In this document: one piece after another, positions 49,569-57,889 of the stretch | How the letters are laid out: each line of letters begins with the position of its first letter | How positions within the stretch are numbered: position 1 is the first letter of the stretch | DNA from: Hymenobacter algoricola | Lineage (GTDB): Bacteria; Bacteroidota; Bacteroidia; Cytophagales; Hymenobacteraceae | Assembly: GCF_039539525.1 (NCBI RefSeq) | Contig: NZ_BAABDH010000016.1 | Coordinates: 1 to 64,000, forward strand | DNA: 64,000 nt | Direction of reading: 5' to 3' | Program-made: the position numbers and the translations under genes | Notes under the pieces: generated by a model | Seen by the model: the letters and a program-made list of their open reading frames with translations, nothing else | Told to the model about the DNA's origin: nothing | Database searches by the model: none

Positions 49569-50669
49569 CTATACGTTAAAGCGGAAGTGCATGATGTCGC
49601 CGTCCTGCACCACGTATTCCTTGCCTTCCACGGCCATCTTGCCGGCTTCCTTGATTTTCACCTCGGTCTTGTACTCCTGGTAGTCGGGGAGCTTGATGAC
49701 CTCGGCGCGGATGAAGCCCTTCTCGAAGTCGGAGTGGATGACGCCGGCCGCCGCGGGGGCTTTGTCGCCGCGGTGGATGGTCCAGGCGCGTACTTCCTGC
49801 ACGCCGGCGGTGAAGTAGGTAATCAGGTTCAGCAGCTCGTAGGAGGCGCGGATCAGCTTGTTCAGGCCCGACTCGGTGAGGCCGTACTCGCCGAGGAACA
49901 TTTCCTTTTCCTCGGGGTCTTCCATGTCGGCAATCTGCTCCTCAATGGCCGCCGATACCAGCACCACCTGGGCGCTTTCGGCTTTCACATGCTCGCGCAG
50001 GGCCGTCACGTGGTGGTTGCCGTCGGTCTTGATGCTGGCCTCGTCCACGTTGGCCACGTAAATCACGGGCTTGATGGTGAGCAGCTGCAGATCGGCTACG
50101 GCCTCCAGCTCCAGCTCGTCGGCCGCTACGGCGCGGGCATTCTGCCCGCCTTCCAGGGCCTCCTTGAAGCGCTGCAGTACGATTACTTCTTTTTTGGCCG
50201 CCGCATCGCCAGCCTTGGCCGAGCGCTCCGACTTCTGCAGCTTCTTGTCGATGCTTTCCAGGTCTTTGAGCTGCAGCTCGGTGTCGATTACGTCCTTGTC
50301 AAATACGGGGTCGACGCCGCCGGCCACGTGCACGATGTTGGGGTCATCAAAGCAGCGCACCACGTGAATGATGGCGTCGACCTCGCGGATGTTGGCCAGG
50401 AACTTGTTGCCCAGCCCTTCGCCCTTGGAAGCCCCTTTCACCAGGCCGGCAATGTCCACAAACTCGATGATGGTGGGCAGCACGCGCTTGGGGTTCACCA
50501 GCGCCTCCAGGATCTGCAGCCGCTCGTCGGGCACGGTAATCACGCCCACGTTGGGCTCGATGGTGCAGAAAGGATAGTTGGCCGATTCGGCCTTGGCGTT
50601 CGAAAGGGCGTTGAACAGCGTGGACTTACCCACGTTCGGCAAACCGACGATTCCGCAGCGGAGACCCAT
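49569..50669 (-). CDS. ychF: Redox-regulated ATPase YchF
   Basis: 366 residues, Obg-family P-loop protein. The G1 motif GLPNVGKST is at residues 8-16, the G3 motif is DIAGLVKGASKGEGLG, and NVDE takes the place of NKxD, explaining the ATP preference of this group. A coiled-coil insertion (about 130-200) and a C-terminal TGS domain (AWTIHRGDKAPAAAGVIHSD) follow. YchF binds ribosomes and influences stress responses. Complete and typical. Confidence 0.96.
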   Translation of the reverse strand: MGLRCGIVGLPNVGKSTLFNALSNAKAESANYPFCTIEPNVGVITVPDERLQILEALVNPKRVLPTIIEFVDIAGLVKGASKGEGLGNKFLANIREVDAIIHVVRCFDDPNIVHVAGGVDPVFDKDVIDTELQLKDLESIDKKLQKSERSAKAGDAAAKKEVIVLQRFKEALEGGQNARAVAADELELEAVADLQLLTIKPVIYVANVDEASIKTDGNHHVTALREHVKAESAQVVLVSAAIEEQIADMEDPEEKEMFLGEYGLTESGLNKLIRASYELLNLITYFTAGVQEVRAWTIHRGDKAPAAAGVIHSDFEKGFIRAEVIKLPDYQEYKTEVKIKEAGKMAVEGKEYVVQDGDIMHFRFNV

Positions 50670-50731
50670 GGTTTCAAGTAAGAATTAGAAATTAAGAAGT
50701 AGGAATTAAGCCCGTCGGGCCATTCCAGGGG

Positions 50732-50739
50732 CAAAGGTA
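50732..50739 (-). promoter_or_regulatory. -7 box of ychF
   Basis: The minus strand reads TACCTTTG, 63 bp upstream of the start codon. The leader between contains an AT-rich GAATTAGAAATTAAG-type repeat. Confidence 0.5.
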
Positions 50740-50891
50740 CGGCTGATTTTCGGGGAAAGCAGCAGCCGCGCCCACCTTCCGGCGGCGGGGCACGCAAACG
50801 GCGCGCCCAGGCCGAAAACCTGGGCGCGCCGCGCGGTACTGGAAGCTGAACTGCAAAGGGGAGTAGGGGTTGTTTTCGCTAGGCGGGCGGG

Positions 50892-51269
50892 TTAGTAGTT
50901 GTCGTCGCTGACGTTGCCATTCACATTGCCATTCACGTTGCCATTCACGTTGCCGTTGTAGGGCTGCTCGTCGTAGTGCTGCCGGGGGCGGTCCAGCTCG
51001 GCCACTTCTTCCGCAGTCAACAGCTCTTCGCGCACATACTCCACGGCATCCTGCAGGGCATCCACAAACTTGAGGAAGTCTTCCTTGTACAGGAATATTT
51101 TGTGTTTCTCGTACGAGAACGTGTCGTCGTCGCGCAGCTTGCGCTTGCTTTCGGTAATGGTGAGATAATAATCCTGCCCCCGCGTTGCCTTCACGTCGAA
51201 AAAGTACGTGCGCTTACCTGCTTTAATGCGTTGGGAGTAAATTTCTTCCTGATCGTGACGGTCTTCCAC
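50892..51269 (-). CDS. PUR-like DNA/RNA-binding protein (DUF3276)
   Basis: 125 residues. The PUR domain fills the first 85: YSQRIKAGKRTYFFDVKATR, DYYLTITESKR and FLYKEDFLKFVDALQDAVEY. It is a single-domain bacterial homologue of Pur-alpha, which forms dimers and binds single-stranded nucleic acid. The C-terminal tail has four copies of the NGNV tetrapeptide, encoded by 12-bp tandem repeats at about 50903-50958, likely to vary in number between strains. The cellular role is not established. Confidence 0.87.
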   Translation of the reverse strand: MEDRHDQEEIYSQRIKAGKRTYFFDVKATRGQDYYLTITESKRKLRDDDTFSYEKHKIFLYKEDFLKFVDALQDAVEYVREELLTAEEVAELDRPRQHYDEQPYNGNVNGNVNGNVNGNVSDDNY

Positions 51270-51380
51270 GGGCCTTCAAATGGTTGAGTTATTCCAAGAT
51301 GGTTGAATTGCCTCCCAAAGTAAATCGTTCTGGCTGAATATAAAAATTTCGAGGTGGGATTTTTTACTCAAAACCTTGAC

Positions 51381-51388
51381 TATCTTTG
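51381..51388 (+). promoter_or_regulatory. Possible -7 box upstream of the DUF58 gene
   Basis: TATCTTTG, an exact TAnnTTTG match, 154 bp before the ATG at 51542. It would give a leader of about 145 nt; a second AT-rich segment closer to the gene (around 51515-51535) is an alternative. Confidence 0.4.
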
Positions 51389-51541
51389 TTAAGCAGCCCG
51401 TGAAGTACCTCCGGTGCCCGCTCTATGCAAGCCGGTGGCCCATATGCAACCAGTCTGCCAGTTAGCCGGTTTCTATTTTTACCCGTCCGCCTCACCCGTG
51501 TAGCCGCGGTCTTTTATTCAATTTTTTTAATATTTTGCCGC

Positions 51542-52462
51542 ATGGCCCAACCCCTCGACCTGGCTGCCGTCCGCTCGTTTGAGAACCTGGAATTTCTGGC
51601 CCGCCAGCTGGTGGAAGGTTTCATCACGGGCCTGCACCAGTCGCCCTACCACGGCTTTTCGGTCGAATTCTCCGAGCACCGCCTCTACAACCCCGGCGAA
51701 AGCACCCGCCACCTCGACTGGAAGGTGTACGCCCGCACCGATAAGCTCTTCGTGAAGCGCTACGAGGAGGAAACCAACCTGCGCTGCCACCTGCTGCTCG
51801 ACGTGAGCCCGAGCATGTACTACCCCGCCCCCGGCCACGACAAGCTGCGCTTCGCGGTGCTGTGCGCGGCGGCCCTCACCACGCTGCTGCAGAAGCAGCG
51901 CGACGCGGTGGGCCTGGTCACGTTTGCCGAGCAGGTCGAGCTCCAGACGCCGGTGCGCTCCACCACGGCCCACCGCCACACGCTGCTGCTCACCCTGCAG
52001 CAGCTGCTGGAGCGCCCACCCGCGCCGCGCCGCGCCACCACCGACGTGGCCGGCGTGATTCACCAGATTGCCCAGCAGATTCCCAAACGCTCGCTGGTAA
52101 TCCTGTTTTCGGATATGCTGGGGCGCACCCCCGAGGAGCAGACCCAGAGTCTGGCCGCGCTGCAGCACCTGCGCCATCAGCACCACGAGGTGCTGCTGTT
52201 CCACATCATGGACCGGGCCACGGAGTCGGAGTTTGCCTTTGCCGAGCGGCCCTACCTGTTCGAGGACGTGGAAACCGGGGAGCAGATCAAGCTGCAGCCG
52301 GCCCAGGTGCGCGAGCAGTACCGGGCGGCCATGCAGCAGTACGAGCACGAGCTGGCCCTGCGCTGCGGGCAGTACAAGATTGACTTTGTGCCGGTAGACA
52401 TCCGGGAGCCGTTCGACAAGGTGCTGTATGCCTACCTCGTGAAGCGCCGGAAGGTGCGCTAA
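51542..52462 (+). CDS. DUF58 domain-containing protein
   Basis: 306 residues. The DUF58 core RLYNPGESTRHLDWKVYART is followed by a von Willebrand A-like fold: LLLDVSPSMYY holds the MIDAS DxSxS motif, and LFSDMLGR the later Asp. DUF58 proteins usually accompany a MoxR AAA ATPase, and none is adjacent here. The frame is open upstream to 51425, but the domain starts soon after MAQPLDL at 51542. Confidence 0.88.
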   Translation: MAQPLDLAAVRSFENLEFLARQLVEGFITGLHQSPYHGFSVEFSEHRLYNPGESTRHLDWKVYARTDKLFVKRYEEETNLRCHLLLDVSPSMYYPAPGHDKLRFAVLCAAALTTLLQKQRDAVGLVTFAEQVELQTPVRSTTAHRHTLLLTLQQLLERPPAPRRATTDVAGVIHQIAQQIPKRSLVILFSDMLGRTPEEQTQSLAALQHLRHQHHEVLLFHIMDRATESEFAFAERPYLFEDVETGEQIKLQPAQVREQYRAAMQQYEHELALRCGQYKIDFVPVDIREPFDKVLYAYLVKRRKVR

Positions 52463-52494
52463 CCGTCCGTCGGCCGACTTTATTTCTTACCGCT

Positions 52495-52791
52495 ATGCTA
52501 CCCATGAAAACCTTATCAGAACCCTATCCACCGATGATTATCTGGAATTGCCGCGTCTGCGGCCTGGGCTACGACGAATCGCCGTGGGGTGTGGACGACC
52601 GCACGCCGGATTTTACTTTCTGCGAGTGCTGCGGCGCCGAGTTCGGCTACAATGACTACTCGCCCGAAAGCGCCCGGCGGCACCGGGCCAACTGGCTGGA
52701 AGGCGGCGCGAGCTGGCATTACCCCAACCTGAAGCCGCTGGACTGGCGCCTGGAGCCGCAGCTGACGTTCATTCCGGACCGTTATCGGTAG
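52495..52791 (+). CDS. Small zinc-ribbon protein
   Basis: 98 residues. Two CxxC pairs, WNCRVCGLGY and FCECCGAEFGYNDY, form a probable zinc ribbon near residues 18-50; the C-terminal half is polar with HRANWLEGGASW. Similar short proteins occur in many bacteria without known function. Internal ATGs at residues 4 and 14 could also serve as start. Confidence 0.75.
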   Translation: MLPMKTLSEPYPPMIIWNCRVCGLGYDESPWGVDDRTPDFTFCECCGAEFGYNDYSPESARRHRANWLEGGASWHYPNLKPLDWRLEPQLTFIPDRYR

Positions 52792-52811
52792 CTTGCGGCT
52801 TTACTGGTAAG

Positions 52812-53021
52812 ATGGATCTGATTCTCCTGGGTGTCCTGTCGCTGCCCTGTCTGTTTTCCGGGCTGATAACGGCCTACATTGCCCACATGAACGACCGTTC
52901 GCTGTGGCGCTGGCTGCTGTTTGGCTTCTTCGTGCCCTTCGTCGCCATTTTCGTCGCCATGGTCGTCACGTATCTGGATCAGAAGCGGGCCGGTAGCTCA
53001 GACGGGGCAAAACCCCAATAG
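52812..53021 (+). CDS. Small two-helix membrane protein
   Basis: 69 residues with two membrane segments (LILLGVLSLPCLFSGLITAY and WLLFGFFVPFVAIFVAMVV) separated by HMNDRSLWRW and followed by a charged tail. No known family. The next small gene is a diverged copy. Confidence 0.6.
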   Translation: MDLILLGVLSLPCLFSGLITAYIAHMNDRSLWRWLLFGFFVPFVAIFVAMVVTYLDQKRAGSSDGAKPQ

Positions 53022-53089
53022 CGGGGCTTCCCTTTGGGGTAAGTATCACTTGGCCGTTCGTTTTCGGGCCTGAGCTCGTTCTTGCCGGA

Positions 53090-53293
53090 GTGCTGGGTAA
53101 CCTGTTTTTGCTGCCCCTGCTGACGGCCTACATGGCCTGTAGCCACGGCCGGCGGTTCTGGGTCTGGTTGCTGATCGGCTGCGGCCTGCCTTACGTGTCG
53201 CTCTTCGTGGTGATGCTGGTCGTGCGCCGCGACCGGCAGAAGGCCCGACTGCTGCCCCTGGCTCCGACCAGCCCCGGGGCGCTGGCGGCGTAG
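53090..53293 (+). CDS. Small two-helix membrane protein (second copy)
   Basis: 67 residues from GTG 53090. LLTAYMACSHGRRFWVWLLI and LPYVSLFVVMLVV align with the preceding protein's LITAYIAHMNDRSLWRWLLF and its second helix. The similarity extends a few codons upstream (ELVLAG), where no ATG exists, so the gene may start at another codon or be decaying. It ends 5 bp from the convergent glycosylase gene. Confidence 0.5.
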   Translation: MLGNLFLLPLLTAYMACSHGRRFWVWLLIGCGLPYVSLFVVMLVVRRDRQKARLLPLAPTSPGALAA

Positions 53294-53297
53294 CGGG

Positions 53298-53942
53298 CTA
53301 TTTCGCCGGCTCGTTATCTAATGACCGCCACAGGTACTTGCTGGCAATGCTGCGGTAGGGCCGCCAGGCTTCGGCAATTGCCGTCATGCGGCGCAGCAGG
53401 GCGCGGCCGGTTTCCTCGAGGCCGTAGTGCCGGCGCATGGCATTCTGCACGCCCAGGTCACCTTCGGGAAATACGTCGGGCTGATCCAGGGCAAACATCT
53501 GCAGCATCTGGGCCGTCCAGCGGCCTACGCCCCTGATCTGCGTTAGATGCTGGGTGAAGGCGTCGGCGTCGAGCTGGCTGAGGTGGGCGTGGTCGAGCTG
53601 GTCGCGCTGGGCGAAGCGGGCAATGTCGTGCAGGTAGCCCGCCTTCTGCCGCGAAATGCCGGCCGTGCGCAGGTCTTCCTCCGTCAGGGCCAGCAGGGCG
53701 GCCGGCTCGGGGTAGCCATCGGGGGCAAACAGGGCCTGCACCCGGCGCCAGATGGCGGCGGCGGCCTTGGTCGAAATCTGCTGGCTGACGATGGCCCGCA
53801 GCAGCGCCAGGTATAAATCTTCGTGGGCCGCGGGCTGCACCACGTGCCCCTGGGCAATGAGGGCCGCCAGCACCGGATCAGCCTGGGTCAGATACTGCTC
53901 AGCCGCGGCATAAGCGTTGGCGGAAGGAAGGGAACTGGACAT
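53298..53942 (-). CDS. DNA-3-methyladenine glycosylase (AlkA-type)
   Basis: 214 residues of the HhH-GPD superfamily. The helix-hairpin-helix reads LTQIRGVGRWTAQM, followed by MFALDQPDVFPEGDLGVQ, where the Asp in the GDLG segment is catalytic. ALLRAIVSQQISTKAAAAIW is the family N-terminal signature. No FeS cluster Cys are present, in line with AlkA rather than Nth/MutY. The enzyme removes alkylated bases in base-excision repair. Confidence 0.9.
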   Translation of the reverse strand: MSSSLPSANAYAAAEQYLTQADPVLAALIAQGHVVQPAAHEDLYLALLRAIVSQQISTKAAAAIWRRVQALFAPDGYPEPAALLALTEEDLRTAGISRQKAGYLHDIARFAQRDQLDHAHLSQLDADAFTQHLTQIRGVGRWTAQMLQMFALDQPDVFPEGDLGVQNAMRRHYGLEETGRALLRRMTAIAEAWRPYRSIASKYLWRSLDNEPAK

Positions 53943-54033
53943 GCGCAGGGAATGAAATAGGAAGGGCGTACGGTTTTCGACGCCCGCCGCGGCCCGGAGT
54001 CGCCTGACTGCGGCGGGCGTCGAACGCCACCAG

Positions 54034-55065
54034 CTAGCTCCGCACGGCTGCCAGCGCGGCTTCGATGCGTCCGATCATGACGTCATCCACGTCGAGGTGG
54101 GTCACAAACCGGATCATCTGCGGGCCAAACGCCGAAGCTTTAATATCCTGGCTTTCCAGGTGGGCCAGGAACCGCTCCGACGGCATCTCGTCGCGGAGGC
54201 GGAAGATGACCAGGTTGGTGTCGGCGGGCAGCACAAAGTCGACGTAGGGCTGGGCCGCCAGGGTGGCGGCCAGCTGCCGGGCGCGCCGGTGGTCGTCGGC
54301 GAGGCGCTCTACGTTGTGCTCCAGCGCGTAGAGGCCCGCCGCGGCAAGGTAGCCGGCCTGGCGCATGCCCCCGCCCATCACCTTGCGGATGCGCTTGGTC
54401 TTCTGAATAAAGGCCCGGCTGCCCAGCAGCACCGACCCCACCGGCGCACCCAGGCCCTTGGACAGACACACCGAAATCGTGTCGAACAGGCGGCCGTACT
54501 CGGTGGCGGGCTGGCCGGTAGCCACCAGCGCGTTGAAGATGCGGGCCCCGTCGAGGTGGAGCGGAATGCCCTGGCGGCGGGCGACCTCGGCAATGGCCTC
54601 GATTTCGGCCAGCTCGTAGCAGCTGCCGCCGCCGCGGTTGTGGGTGTTTTCGAGCGAAATCAGGCTGGTGGTGGGGTAGTGCACGTTTACGGGCCGGATG
54701 GCGGCCTCCACCTGCGCGGCGGTGAGGCGGCCCCGCTCGCCGGCCAGCAGCGCCACCGACGCGCCCGAGTGGAAGGCAATGCCCCCGACTTCCCAGAGGT
54801 AGATGTGCGACGTCTGCTCGCAGACGACCTCACTCAGCGGCTCGGTGTGGGCCTTGATGGCAATCTGGTTGGTCATGGTGCCGGAAGGGCAGAACAGGCC
54901 GGCTTCGAGCCCGAAGCGGGCCGCGGCTTCCTGCTCCAGCGCCCGGACGGTAGGGTCTTCCTCGTACACATCGTCGCCGACCGGGGCCCGGAACATGGCC
55001 TCGAGCATGGCTGGGGTGGGCCGGGTGACGGTGTCGGAGCGTAAATCAATTAGGGCTTCTGGCAT
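54034..55065 (-). CDS. ltaE: Low-specificity L-threonine aldolase
   Basis: 343 residues, fold-type I PLP enzyme. DLRSDTVTRPTPAML opens the protein; GDDVYEEDPTV and FCPSGTMTNQIAI follow; HLDGARIFNALVA holds the Asp that contacts the cofactor nitrogen, and SVCLSKGLGAPVGS carries the PLP lysine. It cleaves threonine or allo-threonine to glycine and acetaldehyde. The ATG at 55065 (MPEALIDLRSD) is the domain start; the much longer frame upstream overlaps the next promoter. Confidence 0.94.
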   Translation of the reverse strand: MPEALIDLRSDTVTRPTPAMLEAMFRAPVGDDVYEEDPTVRALEQEAAARFGLEAGLFCPSGTMTNQIAIKAHTEPLSEVVCEQTSHIYLWEVGGIAFHSGASVALLAGERGRLTAAQVEAAIRPVNVHYPTTSLISLENTHNRGGGSCYELAEIEAIAEVARRQGIPLHLDGARIFNALVATGQPATEYGRLFDTISVCLSKGLGAPVGSVLLGSRAFIQKTKRIRKVMGGGMRQAGYLAAAGLYALEHNVERLADDHRRARQLAATLAAQPYVDFVLPADTNLVIFRLRDEMPSERFLAHLESQDIKASAFGPQMIRFVTHLDVDDVMIGRIEAALAAVRS

Positions 55066-55115
55066 AGCTGGGGGCACAAAGGGGAGCGGGAAGGTAAGGA
55101 AGAAGGCAGGACTAT

Positions 55116-55145
55116 TTTGGGTTTCAAAAATAAGACTTACTTTTG
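55116..55145 (+). promoter_or_regulatory. Promoter of the gene at 55181
   Basis: TTTG (55116-55119) and TACTTTTG (55138-55145) with an 18-bp spacer, close to the Bacteroidota consensus; the start codon is 36 bp after the -7 box. Confidence 0.65.
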
Positions 55146-55180
55146 CCCCTCCTTTACAAAAAGACTTAACCGACCCGGAA

Positions 55181-55504
55181 ATGAGTATCACCCGACTAAA
55201 GCGCAAGCATCGCAAGAACATTGCGCGCGCCAACAACAAGCAGCGCATCATCAAGCAACTGCTCCTCACGCCCGTTCTGAAGAACGTGGATATCGAAGAG
55301 CTGAAAGCCAGCTTCAACGGTGGTGCTGCCCCGGCCGCTACCGAAACCAAGGCTGAGAAGGCCGCCGCCCGCTCCAAAAAGCAGTCTGATGCCAACACGG
55401 CAGCCGACAACGCCGCGTCGTTCGACGAGGCCGAAGCCGTAACCAAGCCCGTCAACGAAGACGGTCAGGAAGGCGAGCATCCCAAGCCGGAAATTGCCCT
55501 TTAA
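55181..55504 (+). CDS. Conserved basic/acidic hypothetical protein
   Basis: 107 residues. The N-terminal third is strongly basic (ITRLKRKHRKNIARANNKQR) and looks able to bind nucleic acid or ribosomes; then LKNVDIEELKASF; the rest is Ala/Glu-rich and disordered. It has its own strong promoter and terminator, suggesting high expression. The family is not recognised by name. Confidence 0.7.
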   Translation: MSITRLKRKHRKNIARANNKQRIIKQLLLTPVLKNVDIEELKASFNGGAAPAATETKAEKAAARSKKQSDANTAADNAASFDEAEAVTKPVNEDGQEGEHPKPEIAL

Positions 55505-55542
55505 ATAGCTTGCCATCCGAGTCGGTTGGCTTCTGATAGAAC

Positions 55543-55580
55543 AAAAAAGCGCCTCTCCCATTCAGGAGAGGCGCTTTTTT
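55543..55580. terminator. Bidirectional intrinsic terminator
   Basis: AAAAAAGCGCCTCTCC / GGAGAGGCGCTTTTTT, a 16-bp perfect stem with a 6-nt loop. Confidence 0.9.
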
Positions 55581-55624
55581 GTTGGTGAAAAAGTGAGGTC
55601 GTGAACTGGTGCGTTTTTCGACGT

Positions 55625-55782
55625 GTCATTGCGAGTGAAGCGAAGCAATCCGTCCTGGACAAGGTAGCAAGCCCTGTAAACCGCAAAGCCCAGGCGTCGG
55701 CAGGCGTCGGGGCTTTGTGTTGAAAAAGGAGCGATTCGCATTTCAGCGGACGGATTGCTTCGGCCTTTGGCCTCGCAATGAC
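55625..55782. repeat. Dispersed fold-back repeat GTCATTGCGAG
   Basis: GTCATTGCGAG (55625-55635) and its exact complement CTCGCAATGAC (55772-55782) enclose GAAGCAATCCGTC and GGACGGATTGCTTCGGCC, giving a long imperfect hairpin. An inner stem AAAGCCC / GGGGCTTT lies at the centre. It fills the 333-bp gap with no gene. Confidence 0.7.
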
Positions 55783-55837
55783 GGGCCGGGTGAAGGTGCC
55801 CGCCAAACCCCCAACGCACACCTCCCTGGCTCCCTCT

Positions 55838-56332
55838 TTACTTCGGCCCCAGCTCAACGACCTGCAGCTGCTGCACCTTACCCGCGGCCACTGCAAAGCG
55901 CAGCAGGGTACGCACCCGGTGGAAGCCGTGGCGGCCGGCCGCGCCCGGGTTCAGGTGCAGCAGGGGCAGCCGGGGGTCGGGCATCACCTTCAGAATGTGG
56001 GAGTGGCCGCTGATAAACAGGCCGGGCGGCTCCTGGGCCAGCAACAGGCGGGCGGCGGGGGAGTAGTGCCCGGGGTAGCCGCCGATGTGGGTCATGAGCA
56101 CCCGCAGGCCCTCGATTTCGAAGCGCTGCACCAGCGGCTGCGTCAGGCGCACGTCGCGGCCGTCGATGTTGCCGTACACGCCGCGCAGGGGCGCCAGCGC
56201 GGCCAGCTGCCCGGCCACTTCCGCCGTGCCGAAGTCGCCGGCGTGCCAGATTTCGTCGCAGCCACTCAGGTGGTGCAGAATCCGCTCGTCGAGGTAACTG
56301 TGGGTGTCGGAAAGCAGGCCGATTTTTTTCAT
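55838..56332 (-). CDS. YfcE/MJ0936-type metallophosphoesterase
   Basis: 164 residues. The calcineurin-like metal site is complete: GLLSDTHSYL (D, H), HAGDFG (D), YGNIDG (N), THIGGYPG (H) and SGHSH (H, H). Single-domain members are phosphodiesterases with broad substrates in vitro. Length and motifs are typical of YfcE-type enzymes. Confidence 0.92.
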   Translation of the reverse strand: MKKIGLLSDTHSYLDERILHHLSGCDEIWHAGDFGTAEVAGQLAALAPLRGVYGNIDGRDVRLTQPLVQRFEIEGLRVLMTHIGGYPGHYSPAARLLLAQEPPGLFISGHSHILKVMPDPRLPLLHLNPGAAGRHGFHRVRTLLRFAVAAGKVQQLQVVELGPK

Positions 56333-56537
56333 CTTGGGGTAAAGGTAGGAGGGGTGAAGGGCTTAGGCCGCGTCGGGCTCCCCTAAAATGCCCGGTGCAG
56401 CTCGGCGTGACAACTGAACCGGCTGCATCCCGTATCTTGCCCGTCCTCTGCCGATTTCCGTTTGCCAATATTTATGTTGTGTTTTGCGGAGCACCCGGCG
56501 TTAATTCTTTCCATTTGCCCTTCCAGATTACCCTGCG

Positions 56538-57242
56538 ATGAATGTATTCATCAACGATATTCCGCTGATCATCAAGAAGACCAGCGAAAAAGTCTACAAG
56601 CACCGCTACGACCTCGTGCTGAGCTCGGAGGATGAGTTTTCTTCCAAAGACCTCATCGGCGACGTGCTCGTGCGCGACGTGACGGATATCTTCGTCGACC
56701 GGCTGCTGCGCCTGATGGAAGTGAAAAAGCTCAAAAAGCTGAAATCCCTGACCATGCTGGCCCGCAAGAAGTCGCGGCTGATTTTGCACCTGAAAGATCA
56801 GTTCCGGATTGTGAAAGCCGCGGGCGGCCTGGTCGTGAAGGACGGGCTGATCCTGATGATTTACCGCCTCGGGAAGTGGGATTTGCCCAAGGGCAAGCTC
56901 AAGAAAGATGAAGATCCGGCCATTGGCTCCCTGCGCGAAGTGGAGGAGGAGTGCAACATCAAGATTGAGCTGGGCGACGAGCTGCCCAGCACCTGGCACT
57001 CCTACGCCTACAACGGCAACAAAATCCTGAAAAAGACCAACTGGTACATCATGCGCTGCACCGACGACTCGCTCATGAAGCCCCAGGCGGAGGAGTACAT
57101 CGAGGAAGTGCGCTGGATGAATCCGCAGGAGGCCCTGGCCGTGCTCGATGATTCCTACGCCTCCATCGCCCTGGTGGTGCGTCATTATCTGGGCGAAGTA
57201 GCCGGCCGGGAGTCGGCGAAAGAGCCCGCCAAAGAAAAATAA
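56538..57242 (+). CDS. Nudix hydrolase
   Basis: 234 residues. An N-terminal 85-residue region (FINDIPLIIKKTSEKVYKHR) precedes the Nudix domain. The Nudix box reads GKLKKDEDPAIGSLREVEEE followed by CNI, with Cys where Gly is usual and the metal-binding REVEEE intact. This two-part architecture is typical of Bacteroidota. The substrate (a nucleoside diphosphate derivative) is unknown. The following lipoprotein gene is 24 bp away and may be cotranscribed. Confidence 0.9.
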   Translation: MNVFINDIPLIIKKTSEKVYKHRYDLVLSSEDEFSSKDLIGDVLVRDVTDIFVDRLLRLMEVKKLKKLKSLTMLARKKSRLILHLKDQFRIVKAAGGLVVKDGLILMIYRLGKWDLPKGKLKKDEDPAIGSLREVEEECNIKIELGDELPSTWHSYAYNGNKILKKTNWYIMRCTDDSLMKPQAEEYIEEVRWMNPQEALAVLDDSYASIALVVRHYLGEVAGRESAKEPAKEK

Positions 57243-57266
57243 TTTTACTTCTCCTTCCCGCTGCCT

Positions 57267-57749
57267 ATGCGCCCGTTTCGCTACTTGCCTTTTGTATTGT
57301 TGCTGAGCGGCATCGCCGCCTGTACCGGTACCCAGACTGCCTCCGAGAAAAGCTCCCCGGATGTGGGCAGCGTCACTTCTGCCCGGCCCAACGCCCTGGA
57401 CATGCCGGCGCTGGTGGGCCGCAACATCGATCAGCTGCGCCGCGCGCTGGGGCCGCCTTCCGAAACCCGGGAGGAAGCTATCGGCCTCGAGCCTACGCCC
57501 GAGCAGATGAAGGCAACCAAGGGTGAGGACTGGATCAACACGTTTGAGAAGAACGGCTCCACGGTGGTGGTGACGTTTAATGCCAAAACCCGCAAGGTGC
57601 TGGACATGGTGCTGATCGGCTCGAATGAGGATGAGCTGATGCGCCGCGGCAACCTGAGCCTGACGGCCCCCAACTATTTGGTGCTGCCCGTCACGGACCC
57701 CAAAAACGCCAAAAAAGTAGCGGGCCTGCGCGTGGTGTCGCGCCGCTAG
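57267..57749 (+). CDS. Hypothetical lipoprotein
   Basis: 160 residues. MRPFRYLPFVLLLSGIAAC is a lipoprotein signal (lipobox GIAAC, Cys19). The mature part contains LVGRNIDQLRRALGPPSET, a SmpA/OmlA-like short motif seen in envelope lipoproteins, and a final beta segment. Function unknown. Likely in an operon with the Nudix gene; a hairpin follows. Confidence 0.7.
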   Translation: MRPFRYLPFVLLLSGIAACTGTQTASEKSSPDVGSVTSARPNALDMPALVGRNIDQLRRALGPPSETREEAIGLEPTPEQMKATKGEDWINTFEKNGSTVVVTFNAKTRKVLDMVLIGSNEDELMRRGNLSLTAPNYLVLPVTDPKNAKKVAGLRVVSRR

Positions 57750-57769
57750 CGTCCCCTTGTTACTCTCCG

Positions 57770-57819
57770 CCGACGGGCAGGGCTGCCACCGTTTATTCGG
57801 TAGCGGCTCTGCCCGTCGG
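57770..57819 (+). terminator. Hairpin after the lipoprotein gene
   Basis: CGACGGGCAG (57771-57780) pairs with CTGCCCGTCG (57809-57818), with an extended imperfect stem inside (ACCG/CGGT). No T-run, so termination strength is uncertain. Confidence 0.5.
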
Positions 57820-57889
57820 GCGTTTGGGGCCGGGCTGGTCGGCCCAAGGGGTTTGAAAGCAGCTAAAAGCTCCGATATTGGACCCGACT

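Noticed and set aside
50903..50958. CRISPR-like short repeats
   Set aside because: The 12-bp units are in frame inside a gene, with no spacers.
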